Source of the DNA: Lysinibacillus sp. ZYM-1 | GTDB taxonomy: Bacteria; Bacillota; Bacilli; Bacillales_A; Planococcaceae | Direction of reading: 5' to 3' | DNA length: 64,000 nt | Assembly: GCF_001308875.1 (NCBI RefSeq) | Contig: NZ_KQ465106.1 | Location: 124,001 to 188,000, forward strand | In this document: piece after piece, positions 18,174-27,996 of the stretch | Layout of the letters: each line of letters opens with the position of its first letter | Position numbering within the stretch: position 1 is the first letter of the stretch | Position numbers and translations under genes: made by a program | The notes under the pieces: generated by a model | Databases searched by the model: none | What the model was told of the DNA's origin: nothing | What the model saw: only the letters and a program-made list of their open reading frames with translations

Positions 18174-20606
18174 ATGACCGATCATCCCGATTTATTTGAA
18201 CTCAATAAATTTTTTATACTCGGACGTCCAATCGTCTCTATTTTTCATAACACACAAAATATGTATTCCATTGTGCGTGTGAAAATTCAAGAGACAAACT
18301 TACAATATGAAGATAAAGAAATTATCGTTGTTGGGTATTTTCCGCCGTTACAAATGGATGAACAATACCGTTTTACGGGCATTTTAAAACAGCATCCTAA
18401 ATATGGTGCTCAATTTCAAATCGAGACATTTACAAAAGAGGTACCCGCTACTGAACAAGGAATAATTCATTATTTATCCAGTGACTTATTTGTAGGAATC
18501 GGGAGAAAAACAGCTGAAACCATTGTTGAAAAATTAGGTGCTAATGCATTACGTCTTATTTTGGAAGATCCAAGTGCACTTGACGCTGTCCCACGTTTAT
18601 CCGCTGAAAAAAAAGAAGTGATCCATCGCACGATTGAGCAAAACCTAGGTTTAGAACGTGTAATGATCCAGTTGAATGAGTGGGGCTTTGGTCCACAGCT
18701 TGGAATGAAGATCTATCAAACCTATCGAACAGAGGCCGTTGAATTATTAACAGAAAATCCATATCGCTTGATAGAAGATGTGGAAGGGGTAGGATTCTTT
18801 CGAGCGGATGAGCTTGGTGCGAAATTAGGGATTACCGGAAACCATCCTGATCGTGTCAAAGCAGCGATTCTCCATAATTTAAATACTGCCGCTTTATCTG
18901 ACGGGCATGTCTATCTAGATGCGGAGCATGTTTTACCACTCGTAAAGGAAATGCTTGAACAAAGCCAACGACAGGAAATTCCGTTTGAGGACATCTCAAA
19001 AGCATGTATCGAACTACGTGAAGATGGGAAAATTTGTGGGGAAGAAACAAGATTATATTTACCATCTCTTTATTTTTCAGAGGTAGGAATTGCCTCAAAA
19101 ATTTTGACGCTTATTGAGCGAAATAGCAAGGCTGAGCATTTTAGCAAAGATGAGATCCGCAAAGCGATTGGTGAAACTGAGGAACTACTTAATGTGACCT
19201 ATGCTGAAACGCAAGCAAATGCTATTGAACAGGCGCTAAATTCAGCAGTGATGATTTTAACGGGAGGACCTGGAACTGGTAAAACGACTGTTGTACGCGG
19301 AGTTGTTGAAGTCTATGCGAAGCTACATGGCTTGTCATTAAATCCAAAAGAATATGCTCAAAAAGAAGAGCCTTTTCCCATCATCCTTTGCGCACCCACT
19401 GGACGAGCTGCCAAGCGCTTAGCTGAATCCACCGAACTACCTGCTATGACTATTCATCGTTTACTCGGGTTTACAGGTCAAGAAAAAGAGGAAGAGACTG
19501 AACGAGAGGTAACAGGTAAGCTTATTATAGTGGATGAAATGTCAATGGTGGATACATGGCTAGCCCATCAGTTACTTAAAGCTTTACATGAGGAAGTACA
19601 GGTTGTCTTTGTGGGGGATCAGGACCAGTTACCACCTGTAGGACCAGGACAGGTGTTAAAGGATTTATTAGCATCCAAGCAACTTCCGACTGTGGAATTG
19701 ACAGATGTTTACCGTCAAGCAGAGGGCTCTACAATTATTGAACTAGCCCATCAAATTAAAAAGGGGACAATCCCCAAGGATTTAACATCCAAAACTACTG
19801 ATCGTTCGTTTATAAAAGCTTCCGTCGATCAGGTTGGAAATGTTGTGACGCAGGTGGTAAAAAGTGCTGTTGCTAAAGGTCAAGAAATTCGTAATATTCA
19901 AGTACTAGCTCCCATGTATAAAGGACCTGCGGGCATTGATAATTTAAATAAAATGATCCAAGAGCTTATCAACCCTAATGATACAGGGACAAGAAAAGAA
20001 CTTGTCTTTGGAGACGTAACTTATCGAATAAAAGATAAAGTCCTACAGTTAGTGAATCAACCAGAAAGTAATGTTTTTAATGGGGATATGGGGGAAGTCA
20101 TTAGTATTATTAAGGCAAAGGAAACGATAGAAAAACAGGATTTACTTGTCGTTTCATTTGATGGAATAGAAGTAACTTATCAGCGTAGTGATTTGAATCA
20201 ACTAACATTAGCTTACTGTTGTTCCATTCATAAATCTCAAGGATCAGAGTTTCAGACTGTCATTATGCCTGTTGTAAAAGGGTATTCAAAAATGTTGCGT
20301 CGTAATCTTTTATACACTGGGATTACGCGAGCCAAAAACTTTTTGATTTTATGTGGTGAACCAGATGTCCTTGCAGATGGCTTACAGCGTACTGACGATC
20401 TACAGCGTTTCACATCTTTACGCGCACGACTAAATCCAATGGATATCAATGAAGTAATTATTGAAGTCGAGGCAGTTCCAGTAGAAAATGAAATTGTACA
20501 AGAATCGGCTGTTATTGAACCTAAATTAACAGTAGAAACAGCACCATATATTCATCCAATGATTGGTATGGAGCAAGTCTCCCCATATGATTTTTTGGAT
20601 GATTAA
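18174..20606 (+). CDS. recD2: ATP-dependent RecD2 DNA helicase
   Basis: An 810-residue superfamily 1B 5'-3' helicase, RecD2 type (acting without RecBC). An N-terminal OB-like region comes first, then HhH segments near 85-200, Walker A GGPGTGKTT at about 364-372, the DEAD-equivalent IIVDEMSMVD, VGDQDQLPPVGPG, and a C-terminal UvrD-like part with AYCCSIHKSQGSEF and LYTGITRAK. The ATG at 18174 follows AAAGGACGG; an upstream in-frame ATG at 18135 lacks one. It is divergent from the hisA-like gene and has its own terminator. Role in replication fork maintenance and repair. Confidence 0.95.
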   Translation: MTDHPDLFELNKFFILGRPIVSIFHNTQNMYSIVRVKIQETNLQYEDKEIIVVGYFPPLQMDEQYRFTGILKQHPKYGAQFQIETFTKEVPATEQGIIHYLSSDLFVGIGRKTAETIVEKLGANALRLILEDPSALDAVPRLSAEKKEVIHRTIEQNLGLERVMIQLNEWGFGPQLGMKIYQTYRTEAVELLTENPYRLIEDVEGVGFFRADELGAKLGITGNHPDRVKAAILHNLNTAALSDGHVYLDAEHVLPLVKEMLEQSQRQEIPFEDISKACIELREDGKICGEETRLYLPSLYFSEVGIASKILTLIERNSKAEHFSKDEIRKAIGETEELLNVTYAETQANAIEQALNSAVMILTGGPGTGKTTVVRGVVEVYAKLHGLSLNPKEYAQKEEPFPIILCAPTGRAAKRLAESTELPAMTIHRLLGFTGQEKEEETEREVTGKLIIVDEMSMVDTWLAHQLLKALHEEVQVVFVGDQDQLPPVGPGQVLKDLLASKQLPTVELTDVYRQAEGSTIIELAHQIKKGTIPKDLTSKTTDRSFIKASVDQVGNVVTQVVKSAVAKGQEIRNIQVLAPMYKGPAGIDNLNKMIQELINPNDTGTRKELVFGDVTYRIKDKVLQLVNQPESNVFNGDMGEVISIIKAKETIEKQDLLVVSFDGIEVTYQRSDLNQLTLAYCCSIHKSQGSEFQTVIMPVVKGYSKMLRRNLLYTGITRAKNFLILCGEPDVLADGLQRTDDLQRFTSLRARLNPMDINEVIIEVEAVPVENEIVQESAVIEPKLTVETAPYIHPMIGMEQVSPYDFLDD

Positions 20607-20612
20607 AGGATG

Positions 20613-20646
20613 TACCCGATTAGATTTCGTTCTGATCGGGTTTTTC
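20613..20646 (+). terminator. Terminator of recD2
   Basis: ACCCGAT (20614-20620) pairs with ATCGGGT (20635-20641), extended by TAGA/TCTG, then TTTTT. Confidence 0.8.
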
Positions 20647-20731
20647 TAATTCGTCATATCGTCACCTAATATTTGGACATTTCATATACTAGATGAGTAC
20701 AAAAACATAGGGAATGTTTAGGGGTGACAAC

Positions 20732-22165
20732 ATGCCAATAATTTCAGGACAGCAGTATATTGAACGTATTGATGCTTTAAAAACGTATATTTCGATTGAC
20801 GGGGAAGTTGTGACTAATAAAGTGTCAGAGCATCCTGCATTTAAGGGGATCATGCAAAGTCAGGCAAAGCTCTTTGATTTTCAACATCAAGATTCGTTTC
20901 TTGAAAAAATGACATATGAATCGCCAACTAGCAAACAGAGAGTTGGCATGTCTTTCCTTCAAGTAATGACTCCAGAAGATCTCATAAATCGACGTTTAGC
21001 CGCCAGAGAATGGGCTTTACTAACACACGGTATGATGGGGAGAAGCCCTGACTACATGAATACGACATTGATGGCTTTGGCATCAGCATCAGACTTTTTG
21101 AAAGATAAGCCAAATTGTTTTCCAGACCATTTGCTGAAGTTTTATGAATATGCCCGTGAAAATGATATCTCCATGACACATACCTTTATAGAACCGCAAG
21201 TAAACCGCAAGCGTTATTACTATGAAGATGAAGAAGTAATCATAGCTGCCAAAATAGTTGCAAAAACGGGCGAAGGCTTAGTCATTAAAGGAGCGAGATT
21301 ATTAGCCACACAGGGAGGAATAACGGATGAACTTCTTGTTCTATCAACAAATGGCTATGATGAAGGAAAAAGTTTTGGCTTTTCTATACCGAGTAACACA
21401 AAGGGCTTAAAGTTTTTATGTCGGCAATCCTTTGTCTGTGGAGACTCTACGTTTGATAATCCTTTAAGTGCTCGTTTTGAAGAAATGGATTCGATTGTTG
21501 TTTTTGATGATGTAGTTGTCCCATGGGAGCGGGTATTTTACTACGAAAATGTGGAAGTGGCCAATCAATTTATGAATGTTAGTGGCTTCCAGGCATATAG
21601 TTTGCATCATGTACTGACTCGTCAAATAGCAAAGACAGAATTCGTCCTAGGGGTTGTCCAATCGATTGTAGATACGATTAATATCGGGGATTTCCAACAC
21701 GTCCATCAAAAAGTGGTAGATGTAATTGTGGCTTTAGAAACGATAAAAGCTTTACAATTAAAATCAGAAATTGAGGCACAAAGGGATTCGTTTGGCTTTA
21801 TAAGACCAGACCTATCGACATTACAGGTCGCTATTCATATCTTCCCAAAAGTATATCCTACCTTTACAGAAATCATCCAGCAACTGGGAGCAAGTGGATT
21901 AATGTCCATACCGAGCGCAAAAGCTTTTGCAGCTGATGATGGGGATCTTGATCACTATCTGCAATCATTTCAAGATAAAGGCGAAGAACGTGTTAAAAAA
22001 TTTCGATTAGCTTGGGATTTAACGATGAGTAGTTTCGGCACTAGGCAAACGCTGTATGAGCGGTTTTTCTTTGGAGACCCAGTTCGTTTATCAAGCCTGC
22101 TCTATCAATCCTATAGGCGCGAGCATTTAGTGCAGAGGGTAGAAGACTTTCTGAAAAATGATTGA
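20732..22165 (+). CDS. HpaB/PvcC-family flavin monooxygenase, orphan
   Basis: A 477-residue member of the 4-hydroxyphenylacetate 3-monooxygenase large-subunit family, which hydroxylates phenols using FADH2 supplied by a separate reductase. It shows the acyl-CoA-dehydrogenase-like fold: helical N-terminal domain, THTFIEPQVNRKR, a central beta domain with FEEMDSIVVFDDVVVPWERVF, and a helical C-terminal domain. The ATG at 20732 follows AGGGGTGAC. No HpaC reductase gene or aromatic catabolic gene is adjacent, so substrate and partner are open. A downstream M-box promoter starts a new unit. Confidence 0.82.
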   Translation: MPIISGQQYIERIDALKTYISIDGEVVTNKVSEHPAFKGIMQSQAKLFDFQHQDSFLEKMTYESPTSKQRVGMSFLQVMTPEDLINRRLAAREWALLTHGMMGRSPDYMNTTLMALASASDFLKDKPNCFPDHLLKFYEYARENDISMTHTFIEPQVNRKRYYYEDEEVIIAAKIVAKTGEGLVIKGARLLATQGGITDELLVLSTNGYDEGKSFGFSIPSNTKGLKFLCRQSFVCGDSTFDNPLSARFEEMDSIVVFDDVVVPWERVFYYENVEVANQFMNVSGFQAYSLHHVLTRQIAKTEFVLGVVQSIVDTINIGDFQHVHQKVVDVIVALETIKALQLKSEIEAQRDSFGFIRPDLSTLQVAIHIFPKVYPTFTEIIQQLGASGLMSIPSAKAFAADDGDLDHYLQSFQDKGEERVKKFRLAWDLTMSSFGTRQTLYERFFFGDPVRLSSLLYQSYRREHLVQRVEDFLKND

Positions 22166-22171
22166 TTAAGT

Positions 22172-22200
22172 TTGACAGTTGTGAAACTATCCGTTATTAT
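22172..22200 (+). promoter_or_regulatory. Sigma-A promoter of the M-box corA unit
   Basis: TTGACA (22172-22177), exactly 17 bp, TATTAT (22195-22200). It starts 6 bp after the preceding gene and would begin transcripts just before the riboswitch. Confidence 0.8.
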
Positions 22201-22221
22201 TTATAGGAATAAAAAAATAAG

Positions 22222-22400
22222 ATTCCCTTCGTTAGGTGAGGCTCCTATGCTGGAGATACGCTACTACCCAAAAATGTCGAGAGACGCCAATGGGTCAACA
22301 GAAATCATCGAAATAAGGTGTTTTTTAACGTAGCTGGACATATTCCTATGCCGCATAGTGCTAAAACTCAACGTTTGAAGGTAACAAACATGCAAAGATT
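22222..22400 (+). ncRNA. M-box (ykoK) magnesium riboswitch
   Basis: The conserved blocks of the M-box are all present in order: TTCGTTAGGTGAGGCTCCTA, GCTACTACCCA, GTCGAGAGACGCCAATGGGT, CAACAGAAATCATCG, AAATAAGGTG, ACGTAGCTGGA and the late TAGTGCTAAAACTC. It binds Mg2+ and lets the downstream terminator form when magnesium is plentiful. It lies between a consensus promoter and a CorA transporter gene. The outer boundaries are approximate. Confidence 0.93.
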
Positions 22401-22430
22401 TTTTATTGCTATTTTTTGATATGTGTATTC

Positions 22431-22466
22431 AACACGCCTTCATTCGTAGAAGGCGTGTTTTTGTTA
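22431..22466 (+). terminator. Expression-platform terminator of the M-box
   Basis: AACACGCCTT (22431-22440) and AAGGCGTGTT (22450-22459) form a 10-bp stem with loop CATTCGTAG, followed by TTTGTT. It is placed as the Mg2+-controlled terminator of the riboswitch. Confidence 0.88.
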
Positions 22467-22486
22467 TGAAAGGAAGGTGATGAGAA

Positions 22487-22585
22487 ATGGATAGTAGTCC
22501 TGAGCCGAATAAGTATGATGAAGGTAGTCAGAAAGTATTGAGAGAGTCGTCGTTTCTTATCGCCGACACAGACAGAAGGCATTAA
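22487..22585 (+). CDS. Putative 32-aa leader peptide between M-box and corA
   Basis: A short ORF starts at an ATG preceded by AAAGGAAGGTGATGAG, an excellent ribosome binding site, right after the M-box terminator. The peptide begins MDSSPEPNKYDEGSQK and has two prolines within its first seven residues. Its last codons form the left arm of a weak hairpin (AGAAGGC / GCCTTTT, 22574-22598) ahead of corA. This layout recalls translated leaders of other magnesium transporter genes such as mgtL, but similarity is only in arrangement. It could also be chance. Confidence 0.5.
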   Translation: MDSSPEPNKYDEGSQKVLRESSFLIADTDRRH

Positions 22586-22632
22586 AAGAAAGCCTTTTGT
22601 TCCTCTAATAATAAAACACGAGGTGAAGTATC

Positions 22633-23598
22633 ATGATTAAAATTCACTATTTCGATCACAATAGCAATACAGTCCAACATGATTTCAACATGAAAGATTT
22701 AAGACTTCCCATTCATAACGAGGATTTATTATGGGTGGATTTATATGCGTACAGTCATAATGAATTAAATAATATAGCAGATGTATTTGGCTTTCATCCA
22801 CTAGCAGTTGAAGATTGCTTACATGAAGGCTCGCGCCCGAAAATGGATAGTTATGGGGATTATAAATTTTTCGTTTTCCATGCGCCAATCTACAATGAAA
22901 AAAGTAACAATGAAATTACAACGGTCGAGTTAAATATTTTTATGGGACCAAACTATGTTGTTACTGTCCATAAACACAAATTACAATGGCTAGGCCACAT
23001 AGAAAATGTTTGTTTGAATAGTACGAAATATATGGAAAAGGGCACTGACTTTTTATTGCATACCATTATTGATGGAATTACAGACGAGTATTTTCCTGTA
23101 TTGGAGCGAATTCGAGCACGTATAGATGAACTTGAAGAAGAAATTTACGATTATCAACCGAAAGTAGTAACAGAAGAATTTCTTGCATTAAAACGGACAA
23201 TTATTTTAATTCGTCAGGCTATCATGCCTCAAAGAAGAATTTTTTCAACCATTAATGGCCAATGGAAATTTGATATTCAAGAGGAAAATATACCGTTCTA
23301 TAAGGATTTAAATGATCATCTTGAACGCATTGTCGACTCCACTGAAACCTATCGAGACTTAGTCAACAGCACGCTAGATACGTATTTTTCGATTATCAGT
23401 GGCAAGTCCATTGAAAAGCTGAACTTGTTAACTGTTATTTCGACAATTATGTTACCTTTATCTGTGATTACTAGCTTCTTTGGTATGAATGTACCTTTAC
23501 CTTATCAAGATTCACCTATTACAACCATTACTATTAGTGCCTTTTTAGTGTTATTTACTTGGGGAATGTGGGCATACTTTAGAAAAATGATTGCCTAG
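22633..23598 (+). CDS. corA: CorA-family magnesium/divalent cation transporter
   Basis: A 321-residue 2-TM-GxN family channel. A large acidic N-terminal cytosolic domain has the family landmark HPLAVEDCLHEGSRPKMD near 56-71, followed by a long coiled-coil stalk helix. Two C-terminal membrane spans are joined by the signature GMNVP at about 284-288. The ATG follows CACGAGGTGAAG. The M-box riboswitch upstream supports Mg2+ as the physiological substrate and predicts induction at low Mg2+. Confidence 0.95.
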   Translation: MIKIHYFDHNSNTVQHDFNMKDLRLPIHNEDLLWVDLYAYSHNELNNIADVFGFHPLAVEDCLHEGSRPKMDSYGDYKFFVFHAPIYNEKSNNEITTVELNIFMGPNYVVTVHKHKLQWLGHIENVCLNSTKYMEKGTDFLLHTIIDGITDEYFPVLERIRARIDELEEEIYDYQPKVVTEEFLALKRTIILIRQAIMPQRRIFSTINGQWKFDIQEENIPFYKDLNDHLERIVDSTETYRDLVNSTLDTYFSIISGKSIEKLNLLTVISTIMLPLSVITSFFGMNVPLPYQDSPITTITISAFLVLFTWGMWAYFRKMIA

Positions 23599-23623
23599 TT
23601 ACAATTAGCAATACTAGTGCTAA

Positions 23624-23652
23624 TTGACAGGTGAACAGATTTTTTTTATAAT
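23624..23652 (+). promoter_or_regulatory. Sigma-A promoter of alaS
   Basis: TTGACA (23624-23629), 17 bp, TATAAT (23647-23652): a full consensus promoter directly before the alaS T-box. Confidence 0.88.
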
Positions 23653-23654
23653 TT

Positions 23655-23905
23655 TCGTTAGAGAAAGTAAAAACGATGATGGAAAAAGTACGTATTTGCG
23701 TGTGTAAAAGAAAGGGATTTCTTGGCTGAAAAAATCCTCACAATGCAAATGCCGAAAGCTACTCCAGAGTGCAACTAATCCCTGCCGTTCACTGACGTTA
23801 CAAGTGCTAAAGAGGTAAGTAAGAACGTTTACTTACAACTAGGGTGGTACCGCGAGACAGATGACAAGTCCTCGTCCCTTTTTGGGGATGAGGGCTTTTT
23901 TATTT
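23655..23905 (+). ncRNA. T-box leader of alaS
   Basis: The T-box sequence AGGGTGGTACCGCG lies at 23841-23854, the terminator AGTCCTCGTCCC / GGGGATGAGGGCT at about 23867-23896 followed by TTTTTTATTTT, and stem I begins near GATGATGGAAAAAGTA. Uncharged tRNA-Ala should stabilise the antiterminator. A GCT at 23758-23760 could be the alanine specifier, but I could not fold stem I with certainty. The 120 bases between terminator and alaS hold nothing else visible. Confidence 0.93.
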
Positions 23906-24028
23906 TCTTTCAGTAAAAGAATTCCATTTATAGTGATGGATACCAAATGTTGCTGACAGGGAATAAATGGGTCGTAAGAGTCTGGTTCATATCGTGATTT
24001 ACAATATAAACAAGGAGGAATTTATCCA

Positions 24029-26689
24029 ATGAAAGCAGTAGATATTCGTCATATGTATTTGGAATTTTTTAAAGAAAAGGGGCATCACCATGAACCGTCC
24101 GCACCTCTTGTGCCAATAAATGATCCATCCTTACTTTGGATTAATTCAGGCGTAGCTACACTTAAACCGTATTTTGACGGTCGTGTTATTCCGGACAACC
24201 CTCGAATTACAAATGCTCAAAAATCAATTCGTACCAACGATATTGAAAACGTAGGAAAAACAGCGCGTCACCATACGTTCTTTGAAATGTTAGGGAACTT
24301 TTCAATTGGTGATTACTTTAAAAAAGAAGCTATTCATTATGCTTGGGAATTTTTAACGGATAAAAAGTGGATGGGCTTTGATCCTGAATTATTATCCATC
24401 ACAATCCACCCAGAAGATCAGGAAGCATATGATGTTTGGCATCAAGAAATTGGTATTCCTGAAGAACGTTTAATTCGTCTGGAAGGAAATTTCTGGGATA
24501 TAGGTGAAGGTCCATCTGGCCCAAACTCAGAGATTTTTTATGATCGTGGCGTTGAATACGGCTCAGACGAAAATGATCCAGAAATGTACCCAGGTGGGGA
24601 GAATGAACGTTACCTTGAAATTTGGAACCTAGTGTTCTCTCAATTCAACCATAATCCTGATGGTACGTATACACCACTACCGAAGCAAAATATTGATACT
24701 GGTATGGGTCTAGAACGTATTGTCTCAGTGGTTCAAAATGTACCAACGAATTTTGATACGGATTTATTCATGCCGATCATTGAAAAAATTGAGGAATTTG
24801 CCAACCGTAAGTACAAACGTCCTGGTGAAGTAGATTTAAATGAAATTTTTGGCTCAGAAGAAGATATTAATACGCCATTTAAAGTTATTGCAGACCACAT
24901 TCGTACTGTAGCGTTTGCAATTGGTGATGGTGCCCTTCCTTCAAACGAAGGCCGTGGCTATGTATTACGCCGCCTACTACGTCGCGCAGTTCGTTACGCA
25001 AAACAAATTGGTATTGAGAAACCATTTATGTTTGAATTAGTCCCAACAGTGGGTAAAATCATGGAAGACTTCTATCCAGAGGTAACGGAAAAATGTGAAT
25101 TTATTCAACGCGTTATTAAAAATGAAGAAATTCGTTTCCATGAAACATTAGATGGTGGTCTTACGATCTTTAATGAAGTAGTTGAATCACAAAAAGCAGC
25201 TGGTCATGATTATATTCCAGGAGCAGATGCTTTCCGTTTATATGATACTTACGGTTTCCCTATCGAATTGACGGAAGAATATGCAGAAGAAGTAGGAATG
25301 AAAGTCGATCATGGGGGCTTTGAAGCGGCAATGGAAGAACAACGTGAACGTGCGCGTGCAGCTCGTCAAGATGTTGACTCTATGCAAGTACAAAATGAAG
25401 TATTAGCAAACTTAACAGTTGCCAGCGAATTTGTTGGCTTTAACACGTTAGAAGCTAATACCGAAATAGCTGCAATGATTGTTAATGGTCAAGTGGCTAA
25501 AGTAGCATCTGAAGGCCAAGAAGCATTAGTTATTTTAGCCAAAACACCATTCTATGCTGAAATGGGTGGTCAAATTGCCGATAGCGGTATCATTTCAAAT
25601 GATAGCTTCACTGCTGTGGTGAAAGATGTTCAAAAAGCACCAAATGCTCAACCGCTCCACACTGTAGTGGTTGAATCAGGTGAAATGCATGTGGAAGATG
25701 CTGTACAAGCAATTGTTAATCGTGATGACCGCAATTTAATTATTAAAAACCATACTGCGACACATATTATGCAACGTGCGTTAAAAGATGTGTTAGGCGA
25801 TCACGTCAACCAAGCGGGCTCTTATGTAGGTCCTGATCGTTTACGTTTTGACTTCTCTCACTTTGGTCAAGTGACAAAAGAGGAATTACAGCAAATTGAA
25901 CGTATTGTTAATGAAAAAGTGTGGGATGATATAGAGGTCGTTATTGAAGAAATGGGCATCGATAAAGCGAAAGCAATGGGTGCAATGGCGTTATTCGGCG
26001 AAAAATATGGCGATGTTGTCCGTGTCGTTTCAATTGGAGATTATTCAATTGAGCTATGTGGTGGTATCCATGTAAAACGCTCTTCTGAAATTGGTTTCTT
26101 CAAAATTGTTTCAGAAGGTGGAATCGGTGCAGGTACTCGTCGTATTGAAGCTGTTACAGGTAAAGTGGCTTATGAAGTTGTAAAAGAAGAAGAAGCTCTA
26201 TTAAATGATGCAGCGTCATTATTAAAAGCAAATCCTAAAGATATCGTAACAAAAGTACAAGCATTACAGGGTGACTATAAAGAATTACAACGTGAAAATG
26301 AAGCATTATCTCAAAAAATTGCCAATGCTCAAGCGGGGGCAATTGTTGATGCAGCACAAACAATTGGAGATGTAACAGTTCTTTCTACAAAAGTAGACGC
26401 AAAGGACAATAACCAACTGCGCCAAATGATGGATGATTTAAAAGCGAAAATGCCAAAAGCAATTATCGTTCTTGGAGCAGTCGATGGCGATAAAGTGATG
26501 TTATGTGCAGGTGTATCAAAAGATTTAGTTGGTGGCAATTACCATGCGGGGAATATTGTGAAAATGGTTGCAGAAGCTTGTGGTGGTAAAGGTGGCGGTC
26601 GTCCAGATATGGCGATGGCAGGAGCAAAAGATGCATCAAAACTTGATGAAGCACTACTTTCTGTGTATGATTATGTTAAATCCATTTAA
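24029..26689 (+). CDS. alaS: Alanyl-tRNA synthetase
   Basis: An 886-residue class II synthetase with all parts. The aminoacylation core starts [19 protein letters not shown] and holds [21 protein letters not shown], followed by the tRNA-recognition domain. The editing domain has zinc/editing motifs HTATHIM and CGGIHV. A C-terminal oligomerising/C-Ala domain ends with the glycine-rich [17 protein letters not shown] after AAGGAGGAA. Expression is set by the T-box leader. The order alaS-ireB-ruvX-yrzB matches B. subtilis. Confidence 0.98.
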   Translation: MKAVDIRHMYLEFFKEKGHHHEPSAPLVPINDPSLLWINSGVATLKPYFDGRVIPDNPRITNAQKSIRTNDIENVGKTARHHTFFEMLGNFSIGDYFKKEAIHYAWEFLTDKKWMGFDPELLSITIHPEDQEAYDVWHQEIGIPEERLIRLEGNFWDIGEGPSGPNSEIFYDRGVEYGSDENDPEMYPGGENERYLEIWNLVFSQFNHNPDGTYTPLPKQNIDTGMGLERIVSVVQNVPTNFDTDLFMPIIEKIEEFANRKYKRPGEVDLNEIFGSEEDINTPFKVIADHIRTVAFAIGDGALPSNEGRGYVLRRLLRRAVRYAKQIGIEKPFMFELVPTVGKIMEDFYPEVTEKCEFIQRVIKNEEIRFHETLDGGLTIFNEVVESQKAAGHDYIPGADAFRLYDTYGFPIELTEEYAEEVGMKVDHGGFEAAMEEQRERARAARQDVDSMQVQNEVLANLTVASEFVGFNTLEANTEIAAMIVNGQVAKVASEGQEALVILAKTPFYAEMGGQIADSGIISNDSFTAVVKDVQKAPNAQPLHTVVVESGEMHVEDAVQAIVNRDDRNLIIKNHTATHIMQRALKDVLGDHVNQAGSYVGPDRLRFDFSHFGQVTKEELQQIERIVNEKVWDDIEVVIEEMGIDKAKAMGAMALFGEKYGDVVRVVSIGDYSIELCGGIHVKRSSEIGFFKIVSEGGIGAGTRRIEAVTGKVAYEVVKEEEALLNDAASLLKANPKDIVTKVQALQGDYKELQRENEALSQKIANAQAGAIVDAAQTIGDVTVLSTKVDAKDNNQLRQMMDDLKAKMPKAIIVLGAVDGDKVMLCAGVSKDLVGGNYHAGNIVKMVAEACGGKGGGRPDMAMAGAKDASKLDEALLSVYDYVKSI

Positions 26690-26708
26690 TTAATTCGCCA
26701 AAACATGT

Positions 26709-26714
26709 TATAAT
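26709..26714 (+). promoter_or_regulatory. Possible -10 element before ireB
   Basis: TATAAT stands just after the alaS stop codon. The hexamer 17 bp upstream (TTAATT) is a poor -35, so this is a tentative promoter for ireB-ruvX-yrzB. Confidence 0.35.
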
Positions 26715-26718
26715 AAAG

Positions 26719-26758
26719 AGAAATTGGAGATGAGCTTGTTCGCACATCTCCTTATTTC
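26719..26758 (+). terminator. Hairpin between alaS and ireB
   Basis: GGAGATG (26726-26732) pairs with CATCTCC (26745-26751), flanked by complementary AGAAAT / ATTTCT. There is no strong T-run, so it may be a partial terminator or processing site within the alaS-ireB transcript. Confidence 0.5.
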
Positions 26759-26777
26759 TGAAAGCGAGGTGCTGGTC

Positions 26778-27044
26778 ATGAGTTCATTTGATCAAACGAT
26801 GAAATTTAATTTTCCAGAAGAATCAATGGAACAGGAAGTCAAGCAGGTAATGTTGAAAGTTCATTCTTCATTAGAGGAAAAGGGATATAACCCTATCAAT
26901 CAGATTGTTGGTTACTTACTTTCTGGTGATCCGGCGTATATTCCTCGCCATCAGGATGCTCGTAATTTAATTCGCAAGCTTGAGCGTGACGAAATTCTAG
27001 AAGAGCTTGTTAAATTTTATATCAAAAAGAATAACGAGGACTAG
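26778..27044 (+). CDS. ireB: IreB-family regulatory phosphoprotein
   Basis: An 88-residue protein of the IreB (DUF965, YrzL) family, known in Enterococcus faecalis as a substrate of the IreK Ser/Thr kinase affecting cephalosporin resistance. The start [15 protein letters not shown] and the core [21 protein letters not shown] are characteristic; the N-terminal Ser/Thr residues are the phosphosite region. The ATG at 26778 follows AAAGCGAGGTG. It stands two bases before ruvX. Confidence 0.93.
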   Translation: MSSFDQTMKFNFPEESMEQEVKQVMLKVHSSLEEKGYNPINQIVGYLLSGDPAYIPRHQDARNLIRKLERDEILEELVKFYIKKNNED

Positions 27045-27046
27045 AA

Positions 27047-27463
27047 ATGAGAATTATGGGATTAGACGTTGGGTCGAAAACCGTTGGCGTTGCTGTCAGT
27101 GATGCATTAGGTTGGACTGCCCAAGGTATTGAAACCGTAAAAATTGATGAGGCTAACGGCGAGTTCGGCATTGAACGTATCACCGAGCTAGTAAAGGAAT
27201 ATACTATAACAGCATTTGTTGTAGGCTTTCCGAAAAACATGAATAATACGGTTGGACCGCGTGGAGAGGCTTCTGAAAACTATAAAAAGTTATTAGAAGA
27301 AACGTTCTCACTACCGGTTACATTATGGGATGAGCGTTTAACAACGATGGCAGCGGAACGTATGCTAATCGAGGCGGATGTGAGTCGCAAAAAGCGCAAG
27401 CAAGTCATTGATAAAATGGCGGCTGTGATGATTTTACAAGGCTACTTGGATAGCAAAAATTAA
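27047..27463 (+). CDS. ruvX: Putative Holliday junction resolvase / pre-16S rRNA nuclease
   Basis: A 138-residue RNase H-like YqgF/RuvX (YrrK) protein, implicated in 16S rRNA 5'-end maturation. The catalytic Asp7 is in [15 protein letters not shown], a conserved Glu is in the central strand with VVGFPKNMN, and [14 protein letters not shown] follows near 98-111. ATG with AACGAGGAC upstream at the end of ireB, so the two are probably coupled. Confidence 0.95.
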   Translation: MRIMGLDVGSKTVGVAVSDALGWTAQGIETVKIDEANGEFGIERITELVKEYTITAFVVGFPKNMNNTVGPRGEASENYKKLLEETFSLPVTLWDERLTTMAAERMLIEADVSRKKRKQVIDKMAAVMILQGYLDSKN

Positions 27464-27481
27464 TTGATGAGGTGACTATAC

Positions 27482-27790
27482 ATGGCACACGAGCATAACC
27501 ATGAAGAAGAATTACACGTTCAACACATTACAGTGATTGATGAAAACGGAAATGAACAGCTTTGTGAAGTAATTCACGTTCATGAATCTCCGGAATTTGG
27601 AAAATCATACGTATTTTACTCAATGGTAGGCGCAGAAGAAGATGAAGATGGCTCAGTTGAAATTTTCGTTTCTTCATTTGTTCCGTCTGATAACGGTGAA
27701 GATGGTGAACTAACACCAATCGAAACTGAAGCAGAATGGGATATGGTAGAAGACGTATTAAACGCTTTAGAAGATGAAAACGAAGACTAA
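27482..27790 (+). CDS. DUF1292 protein (YrzB-like)
   Basis: A 102-residue, very acidic cytosolic protein of the DUF1292 family that follows ruvX in many Bacillales. The start [18 protein letters not shown] is histidine and glutamate rich; the domain core [16 protein letters not shown] and KSYVFYSM leads to the end motif [16 protein letters not shown]. Function unknown. A one-domain relative of the two-domain protein encoded just downstream. Confidence 0.9.
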   Translation: MAHEHNHEEELHVQHITVIDENGNEQLCEVIHVHESPEFGKSYVFYSMVGAEEDEDGSVEIFVSSFVPSDNGEDGELTPIETEAEWDMVEDVLNALEDENED

Positions 27791-27808
27791 TCTTCTTTCT
27801 TAAAGCTT

Positions 27809-27846
27809 GGAACAAGGATCGCAGCTTGCAGTCCTTGTTCTTTTTT
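27809..27846 (+). terminator. Terminator after yrzB
   Basis: GAACAAGGA (27810-27818) and TCCTTGTTC (27832-27840) form a 9-bp stem, followed by TTTTTT. Confidence 0.88.
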
Positions 27847-27996
27847 ATTGCAAGTTGGTTTAATTTTTTCTCAATTAAGGGAGTACCCCTGAGGGATTAA
27901 AAGGTGAGAATTTGCTCCAGGTTGTGGAGAAAATGATAAAAGAGTAGTAGTGACCACTTATTAAATGACAATAAACTGTCATTAGGAGGAAATCGA

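Noticed and set aside
22574-22598. Second hairpin before corA as a proven terminator
   Set aside because: The stem is only 7 bp with an 11-base loop and the T-run is interrupted, so it is mentioned only as part of the leader hypothesis.
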